5,125 bases of DNA from the NCBI GenBank assembly GCA_910577235.1, contig CAJTMX010000076.1:1-5125 (forward strand), in the 5' to 3' direction. Below are positions 1 to 3,604 of this stretch, piece after piece. This DNA is from an uncultured Acetatifactor sp. (GTDB lineage Bacteria; Bacillota; Clostridia; Lachnospirales; Lachnospiraceae). Made by a program: the position numbers and the translations under genes. The notes under the pieces are model-generated. The model did not search any database. It was given only the letters and a program-made list of their open reading frames with translations, and had not been told where the DNA came from. The stretch's first letter is position 1. Each line of letters starts with the position of its first letter.

Positions 1-27
1 ATCCCCCTGCTGTCCGGCTTGTTCTAA
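1..27 (+). CDS. C-terminal tail of an upstream small membrane protein, probably Maff2 family (partial)
   Basis: The first nine codons read IPLLSGLF followed by TAA at 25-27, and the stop overlaps the SD of the next gene. A short hydrophobic ending directly ahead of a VirB6/TrbL-like gene fits the Maff2-type small membrane protein that usually occupies this position in Tn1549-like elements. Only eight residues are visible, so the family call rests on gene order and the hydrophobic end. The open frame itself could be chance. Confidence 0.5.
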   Translation: MPLLSGLF

Positions 28-36
28 GGAGGGCTT

Positions 37-903
37 ATGGATTTTCTCACCGACTGGCTCGAGGACTGGATACGGGAGCTCTTGGTCGGCGGCATCATGG
101 GGAACCTGGAGGGGCTCTTTGATACCGTCAACGCCAAAGTCGGAGAGATTGCGGTACAGGTAGGGACGACCCCGGCGGCATGGAACGCCGGGGTTTTCTC
201 CCTCATCCGCCAGCTTTCCGAGACGGTGATTTTACCCATCGCCGGGCTGGTGCTGACCTTTGTTGCCACCTATGAGCTTATCCAGATGCTTCTTGAAAAA
301 AACAATATGCACGAGTTTGATGTGGCGAATATCTACAAATGGGTATTCAAAACCGCCTGCGCCATCCTCATTCTCTCCAACACCTTTAACATTGTAATGG
401 CCGTGTTCGATGTGTCACAGAGCGCCATCTCCAGTGCGGCGGGGCTGATCCAGGGCTCCACGGATATTACCCCGGATATGCTGGCCGAGCTGGAAACCAC
501 GCTGGAGGCGATGGATTTAGGGCCGCTCCTTGGCCTGTGGCTCCAGTCCTCCATTATCGGCGTGACCATGCAGATCATGGGGATCATTATTTTTGTTTTG
601 GTGTATGGCAGGATGCTGGAAATTTATTTGCTGACCAGTTTAGCCCCGCTCCCCGTTGCCACCCTTGCAAACCGTGAGCTTGGCGGCGCAGGGCAGAACT
701 ACTTAAAATCCCTGTTCGCCGTGGGCTTTCAAGGAATGCTCATTCTGGTATGCGTGGCCATCTATGCGGTGCTGATCCAGGGCATCGCCACAAGCGGCGA
801 CCCTATCGGGGCGATATGGGGCACCATCGGCTACACGGTGCTTTTGTGCTTTATGCTGTTTAAGACTGGCGGCATCGCCCAGCGCATCTTCGGGGCGCAT
901 TAA
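37..903 (+). CDS. VirB6/TrbL-like conjugal transfer membrane protein
   Basis: This 288-residue polytopic membrane protein is the likely inner-membrane channel component of the conjugative type IV secretion system, matching the CD1112-type VirB6/TrbL-like proteins of clostridial elements. The N-terminus (about 1-35) is amphipathic, beginning MDFLTDWLEDWIRELL. Hydrophobic segments lie near residues 63-85, 103-123, 172-209 (long, possibly two passes), 227-250 and 259-277. A more polar stretch with acidic residues (about 140-165) is probably a loop. The start is well supported: AAGGAGGG at 26-33 sits three bases before ATG. The upstream stop overlaps this SD, so the two genes are probably translationally coupled. 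A GC-rich terminator-like hairpin lies early in the gene at 170-197. The broad family is fairly sure from the membrane pattern and from VirB4 and PrgI downstream. No catalytic motif is expected. Confidence 0.82.
   Translation: MDFLTDWLEDWIRELLVGGIMGNLEGLFDTVNAKVGEIAVQVGTTPAAWNAGVFSLIRQLSETVILPIAGLVLTFVATYELIQMLLEKNNMHEFDVANIYKWVFKTACAILILSNTFNIVMAVFDVSQSAISSAAGLIQGSTDITPDMLAELETTLEAMDLGPLLGLWLQSSIIGVTMQIMGIIIFVLVYGRMLEIYLLTSLAPLPVATLANRELGGAGQNYLKSLFAVGFQGMLILVCVAIYAVLIQGIATSGDPIGAIWGTIGYTVLLCFMLFKTGGIAQRIFGAH
170..197 (+). terminator. Terminator-like hairpin inside the virB6-like gene
   Basis: CCCCGGCG (170-177) pairs perfectly with CGCCGGGG (186-193) around an 8-base loop, and TTTT (194-197) then CTC follows. 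The shape is that of an intrinsic terminator, but it lies inside codons about 45-54 of the VirB6-like protein. Translating ribosomes would normally mask it. It could act as a polarity or attenuation point, or simply reflect GC-rich codons. Confidence 0.3.
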
Positions 904-908
904 ACAGG

Positions 909-931
909 ACTTCGGGACACTTTGTCCCAAG
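909..931 (-). repeat. Near-palindromic GGGACA...TGTCCC repeat, copy 1 (inverted)
   Basis: The core GGGACACTTTGTCCC is at 914-928, two 6-base arms around CTT. Read on the minus strand, 22 bases are identical to copy 2 (1741-1762), so this copy is inverted relative to copies 2 and 3. It starts five bases after the virB6 stop. Eight bases after the core comes the SD of the next gene. The 14 bases 931-944, GGCCGGAAAGGAGG, recur exactly after copy 3 at 3080-3093. There is no T-tract, so it is not an intrinsic terminator. Confidence 0.85.
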
Positions 932-950
932 GCCGGAAAGGAGGCGGGAT

Positions 951-1733
951 ATGCCAAGACGGGCCCCCGCCCGTTACAAACCGGGCCCGGACGGGGAAAT
1001 GCGCCGGACATGGAACGGCAAGCTCCCGGAGGAATTTACCCAGCGGGACACGCTGGCGTTTATGGCTGATACGGACTTGCTTTTGAATGGCAGGGTATCA
1101 GCGGAAACCCTGTCCGCGATCCATGCGGCGGGCTATGACTATGAGGGCGGGGCTGTCATACCCACGCCCGGAAAGGAGGAAACAGGACTGAGTAAGGATG
1201 TAATACTGACCCCGGAACAGATCGCCGCAGAGGAAAGGCGCTGGCTTTTTGAGGTTCCGATTGCGGAGCTGGCCGAGGTCAAAGGCGTAACCATAGACGA
1301 GGCCGTGAAAATGAGGACGGACGCCATGCTGAAGGAGGCTGTTCCCATTGAAGTATCGGTGCGGCCCATTGAGCCGCAGGGGAAACTGATCGGCTTTGCC
1401 AGCGTAACGATTGGCGGTGTCGTGATCGACGATTTTAAGGTGGTGGACGGGAAGAACGGGATTTTTTTAGGGGCTCCCTCAAAGCCCGATCCCACCAGCA
1501 GGACGGGCTACCACTCCACAGTGCGGGTTCCAGACCAGGCCACCCGGGATCGGATCAATGAGATTGCCGCCCAAGCGTACCATGTGGCCGTGGAAAAATT
1601 GATTGCAAGAGCCGAGGCGGTGCGGCCTGCCCCCATAAGGGAGCAGATGGCCCAGGCCGCAAAGGAGGCGGGAAAGGAAAACGCCGCCCGGCCTGCCCAG
1701 GCAAAGAAAAAGGAGGCCCGGGATGACCGCTGA
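951..1733 (+). CDS. SpoVG-domain protein with an unrecognised N-terminal region
   Basis: This is a 260-residue soluble protein. Residues about 133-212 match the SpoVG family: VSVRPIEPQGKLIGFASVTI, then DDFKVVDGKNGIFLGAPSK, then a C-terminal helix around DRINEIAAQAYH. These correspond to the RRV...RAIASITLD, IRVIDGNNGLFVAMPSK and DKIQEAV regions of SpoVG. Known SpoVG proteins are about 100 residues and bind nucleic acid as regulators, so a regulatory role here is inference. I do not recognise residues 1-78, which include a basic start (MPRRAPARYKPGP). Residues about 79-130 are charged and helical, and 225-260 form a Lys/Arg/Ala-rich tail. The start has an ideal SD, AAAGGAGG at 937-944, six bases before ATG. 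The last 11 bases overlap the methyltransferase gene. A second SD-like leader inside the gene (1172-1190) suggests that two older genes were joined. Confidence 0.8.
   Translation: MPRRAPARYKPGPDGEMRRTWNGKLPEEFTQRDTLAFMADTDLLLNGRVSAETLSAIHAAGYDYEGGAVIPTPGKEETGLSKDVILTPEQIAAEERRWLFEVPIAELAEVKGVTIDEAVKMRTDAMLKEAVPIEVSVRPIEPQGKLIGFASVTIGGVVIDDFKVVDGKNGIFLGAPSKPDPTSRTGYHSTVRVPDQATRDRINEIAAQAYHVAVEKLIARAEAVRPAPIREQMAQAAKEAGKENAARPAQAKKKEARDDR
1172..1190 (+). promoter_or_regulatory. Internal SD plus in-frame CTG, a possible second or ancestral start
   Basis: AAAGGAGG (1172-1179) lies eight bases before CTG (1188-1190), which is in frame with the SpoVG-like protein; the next codons are AGT AAG GAT GTA. 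The surrounding GCCCGGAAAGGAGG (1166-1179) differs by one base from the leaders at 931-944 and 3080-3093. CTGA at 1188-1191 resembles the ATGA overlap typical of operon gene junctions. Initiation here would give a protein of 181 residues that keeps the whole SpoVG domain. Whether it is used is unknown. Confidence 0.4.
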
Positions 1734-2517
1734 GAGAACTTTGGGACAAAGTGTCCCGAAGTCTGCGGAGCTCTCCGAGGGCCTGTTCCTTATGAACGGC
1801 ATCGAGGGCCTGCGCTCCCTGCCGGAACACTCGGTTGATATGCTCTTAACCGATCCGCCCTACGGCACCACCCGGAACTTTTGGGATGTGCCCCTGCCGC
1901 TCCCGGAGCTGTGGGAGGCGGTCAAGTGGGCCGTCAAGCCTAATGGGGCTGTGCTGTTCTTCGCACAGTGCCCCTATGATAAAGTGCTGGGGGCATCCAA
2001 CCTTGCCATGCTCCGCTATGAGTGGGTATGGTACAAAAGCCGTTGTACCGGCTTTCTCAACGCAAGGCGGGCCCCCTTAAAGCGGACGGAGAATATTTTG
2101 GTATTTTACCAAAAGCTCCCCTATTACAATCCGCAGTTTGAACAGGGCAAGCCCTATAAGAAAATCTCCCGGGAGGGGAGCAACAGCCCCAACTATGGAA
2201 AATTCCTGCGTTCCAGCAGCGGGTCGGAGGACGGCCTGCGCTTTCCCGGAAACCTGCTTGCCTTTTCCTCGGTACAGCGCACCGTCCATCCCACGCAGAA
2301 ACCCGTGGAGCTGTGCGAGTATTTCATCAAGACCTACACCCGGCCCGGGGAGGTGGTGGCGGACATCTGCGCCGGGAGCGGCACTACCGCTGTTGCCGCC
2401 CTCAACACGGGCCGCCGTTTTGTATGCTTTGAAACAGCCCCGGCCTTTTATGCCGCCGCCAGCGAGCGCATCCATACCGCCCGGGTGTCGGTGGAGTCCG
2501 GGGAGAAAGGAGTGTAA
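1723..2517 (+). CDS. Beta-class DNA methyltransferase (N6-adenine or N4-cytosine), apparently solitary
   Basis: This 264-residue enzyme is predicted to transfer methyl from S-adenosylmethionine to an exocyclic amino group of adenine or cytosine in DNA. Catalytic motif IV, DPPY, is at 44-47 within DMLLTDPPYGTT. The cofactor motif DICAGSGTT (214-222) comes later, preceded by HPTQKP (189-194). This catalytic-then-cofactor order is the beta class of the N6/N4 methyltransferase family (PF01555 type). A conserved-looking stretch, TGFLNARRAPLKRTENILVF, is at 109-128. DICAGSG replaces the more usual DPFAGSG. The start is supported by AAGGAGG at 1710-1716, six bases upstream, and overlaps the preceding stop. 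The fold seems to begin near residue 18, so the first 16 residues, partly encoded by repeat copy 2 (TLGQSVPKS), are an extension; ATG 1792 has no good SD. No restriction endonuclease is in the window. The target sequence cannot be read from the protein. Confidence 0.9.
   Translation: MTAERTLGQSVPKSAELSEGLFLMNGIEGLRSLPEHSVDMLLTDPPYGTTRNFWDVPLPLPELWEAVKWAVKPNGAVLFFAQCPYDKVLGASNLAMLRYEWVWYKSRCTGFLNARRAPLKRTENILVFYQKLPYYNPQFEQGKPYKKISREGSNSPNYGKFLRSSSGSEDGLRFPGNLLAFSSVQRTVHPTQKPVELCEYFIKTYTRPGEVVADICAGSGTTAVAALNTGRRFVCFETAPAFYAAASERIHTARVSVESGEKGV
1738..1762 (+). repeat. Near-palindromic GGGACA...TGTCCC repeat, copy 2
   Basis: The left arm ACTTTGGGACA and right arm TGTCCCGAAGT flank AAG. All 11 arm positions pair except one T/G position, which would be a G-U wobble in RNA. 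The copy begins four bases after the SpoVG-like gene's stop and lies inside the 5' end of the methyltransferase gene, encoding TLGQSVPKS. It shares 24 identical bases with copy 3 (3049-3072) in the same orientation. Confidence 0.9.
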
Positions 2518-2522
2518 CTATC
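2506..2522 (+). promoter_or_regulatory. SD and probable non-canonical ATC start of the MT-A70 gene
   Basis: AAAGGAG (2506-2512) is followed, after seven bases, by ATC (2520-2522) in the MT-A70 frame. No ATG, GTG, TTG or CTG occurs in that frame between the in-frame stop at 2430-2432 and ATG 2610. The SD therefore points to ATC, possibly a mutated ATG. The site overlaps the end of the upstream methyltransferase gene (TAA 2515-2517), so translational coupling is likely if it is used. Confidence 0.45.
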
Positions 2523-3113
2523 GGAGACTATTCTATCATTTATGCCGATCCCCCCTGGCAGTACCAGCGGAGTAAAGTCCAGGGGGCGGCACAGAACCAT
2601 TACCCCACAATGGGGATCGATGAGCTTTGTGCGCTCCCGGTGGCGGATCTAGCCGCCAGGGACAGCGCACTTTTTTTGTGGGCCACTTTCCCCCAGCTCC
2701 CGGAGGCCCTGCGGCTTATTAAGGCGTGGGGCTTCCAGTATAAGTCCGTGGCCTTTGTCTGGCTGAAAAAGAATAAAAAGGCGGACAGTTGGTTTTACGG
2801 GCTGGGCTTTTGGACGAGGGGAAACGCCGAGGTCTGCCTGCTGGCAACAAGGGGCCATCCCAGACGGCAGGCGGCAAATATCCATCAGTTTATCATTTCC
2901 CCCATTGAGGCCCACAGCAAAAAGCCGGACGAGGCCCGGGAAAAGATTGTGGCCCTTATGGGCGACCTGCCCCGGGTGGAGCTCTTTGCCAGACAGTCCC
3001 CGCCCGGCTGGGATGTGTGGGGAAATGAAGTGGCAAGCACCGTCCCGGACTTTGGGACAAAGTGTCCCGAAGATACCGGGGCCGGAAAGGAGGTCAAGCA
3101 GTGCCTTATGTAA
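2520..3113 (+). CDS. MT-A70 family adenine methyltransferase, possible start-codon loss
   Basis: Read from ATC 2520 this is a 197-residue protein of the MT-A70 family, whose members use S-adenosylmethionine to methylate adenine N6 in DNA or RNA. The N-terminus reads GDYSIIYADPPWQYQ, with catalytic DPPW at residues 10-13. Then come HYPTM (27-31), LFLWAT (51-56), GFWTRGNAEVCLLATRG (96-112), HSKKPDEAR (132-140) and the terminal signature VELFARQSPPGWDVWGNEV. The first canonical start, ATG 2610, would delete DPPW and give an inactive 167-residue protein. The choices are rare initiation at ATC, which the SD at 2506-2512 favours, or a recent pseudogene. The 26 residues after GNEV, encoded by repeat copy 3 and the prgI leader (DFGTKCPED...), look like a non-domain tail. 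The stop lies 13 bases inside prgI. Together with the preceding methyltransferase it forms an accessory modification pair. Confidence 0.75.
   Translation: MGDYSIIYADPPWQYQRSKVQGAAQNHYPTMGIDELCALPVADLAARDSALFLWATFPQLPEALRLIKAWGFQYKSVAFVWLKKNKKADSWFYGLGFWTRGNAEVCLLATRGHPRRQAANIHQFIISPIEAHSKKPDEAREKIVALMGDLPRVELFARQSPPGWDVWGNEVASTVPDFGTKCPEDTGAGKEVKQCLM
3049..3073 (+). repeat. Near-palindromic GGGACA...TGTCCC repeat, copy 3
   Basis: The core GGGACAAAGTGTCCC is at 3054-3068. Bases 3049-3072 are identical to 1738-1761. The copy lies 16 bases after the last codon of the conserved MT-A70 domain, within that gene's coding tail (DFGTKCPED), and ahead of the prgI leader. Here it is read in a different codon phase from copy 2. 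No T-tract follows. Confidence 0.9.
3086..3103 (+). promoter_or_regulatory. SD that fixes the GTG start of prgI
   Basis: AAAGGAGG (3086-3093) is seven bases before GTG (3101-3103). This favours GTG 3101 over the in-frame upstream GTG at 3062, which lies inside repeat copy 3 and has no SD. The leader GGCCGGAAAGGAGG (3080-3093) is identical to that of the SpoVG-like gene. Confidence 0.8.
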
Positions 3114-3604
3114 ATGTCCCCAACGATTTATCCAAAATCAAAACCAAAATGGCCTTTAACCTTACCAAACGCCAGCTTGTCTGTTTCGGCTGTGCGGCGG
3201 CGGTGGGCATCCCGTCCTACCTGTTCGCCCGCGGTTCCATCGGCAACACCGGGGCCATGTTCGCCATGCTGGTGATCATGCTCCCGGCCTTTCTGCTGGC
3301 CATGTATGAGAAAGACGGGCTTCCGGCGGAAAAAGTGGTAAAAAACATCATCCGGGCCCGGTTTACCCGTCCCGGGATAAGGCCCTATCAGACACAAAAC
3401 ATTTACGCCCCGTTTACCGGGCGGGGCCCTGTGAGAAAGGAGGATGCGATTGCAGACCACAAAACAAAGACAGCGGCGCAGGGCCGCCAAGGGCAGAAAG
3501 CGGGCGGCCCTGTCCGCCCAGCAGTCAATCCCTTATACGGTGATGCACCCGGACGGGGTGTGCAGGCTCCCCGGCGGGCTTTACACAAAAACCGTGGAAT
3601 ATGA
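3101..3604 (+). CDS. prgI: PrgI family conjugal transfer membrane protein with an overprinted tail
   Basis: This small membrane protein is the VirB3-like partner that precedes VirB4 in Gram-positive type IV systems and probably anchors the ATPase at the inner membrane. Translation from GTG 3101 gives 167 residues starting PYVNVPNDLSKIKTKMAFNL. The N-terminal motif with TKRQLVCFG is followed by transmembrane segments near 25-45 and 50-69, then AMYEKDGLPAEKVVKNIIR and RPGIRPYQTQNIY (about 67-102), which is typical of the family. The remaining 65 or so residues look unlike it: Arg/Gly/Pro-rich, and from 3450 they overlap virB4 in another frame. TGA at 3432-3434, in the virB4 frame just upstream of the virB4 SD, is where a normal stop would be expected. 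A small indel around 3395-3412 may have caused the read-through. The family call is firm; the tail is probably not functional. Confidence 0.82.
   Translation: MPYVNVPNDLSKIKTKMAFNLTKRQLVCFGCAAAVGIPSYLFARGSIGNTGAMFAMLVIMLPAFLLAMYEKDGLPAEKVVKNIIRARFTRPGIRPYQTQNIYAPFTGRGPVRKEDAIADHKTKTAAQGRQGQKAGGPVRPAVNPLYGDAPGRGVQAPRRALHKNRGI
3436..3452 (+). promoter_or_regulatory. SD and probable TTG start of virB4
   Basis: AAAGGAGG (3436-3443) directly abuts ATG 3444, leaving no spacer, but lies six bases before in-frame TTG 3450. Normal SD spacing in this operon is about 3-8 bases, so TTG is the better start. The two choices differ by only two residues. Confidence 0.6.

Noticed and set aside
909..931. Repeat copies as intrinsic terminators
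   Set aside because: No T-tract follows any of the three copies, and two lie within coding sequence.
1040..1056. CCAGCG/CGCTGG hairpin around GGGACA in the SpoVG-like gene
   Set aside because: It is a short stem with no T-tract, shares only six bases with the repeat and lies within ordinary coding sequence.
1462..1468. Run of seven T in the SpoVG-like gene (another at 2671-2677 in the MT-A70 gene)
   Set aside because: Both encode expected family residues (NGIFLG and ALFLW) and both frames are intact. Slippage is possible but nothing shows phase variation.
2138..2575. 145-codon + strand frame overlapping the DPPY methyltransferase and the MT-A70 start
   Set aside because: The other frames carry the methyltransferase signatures (HPTQKP, AGSGTT, DPPW); this one is Arg/Pro/Ser-rich without motifs.
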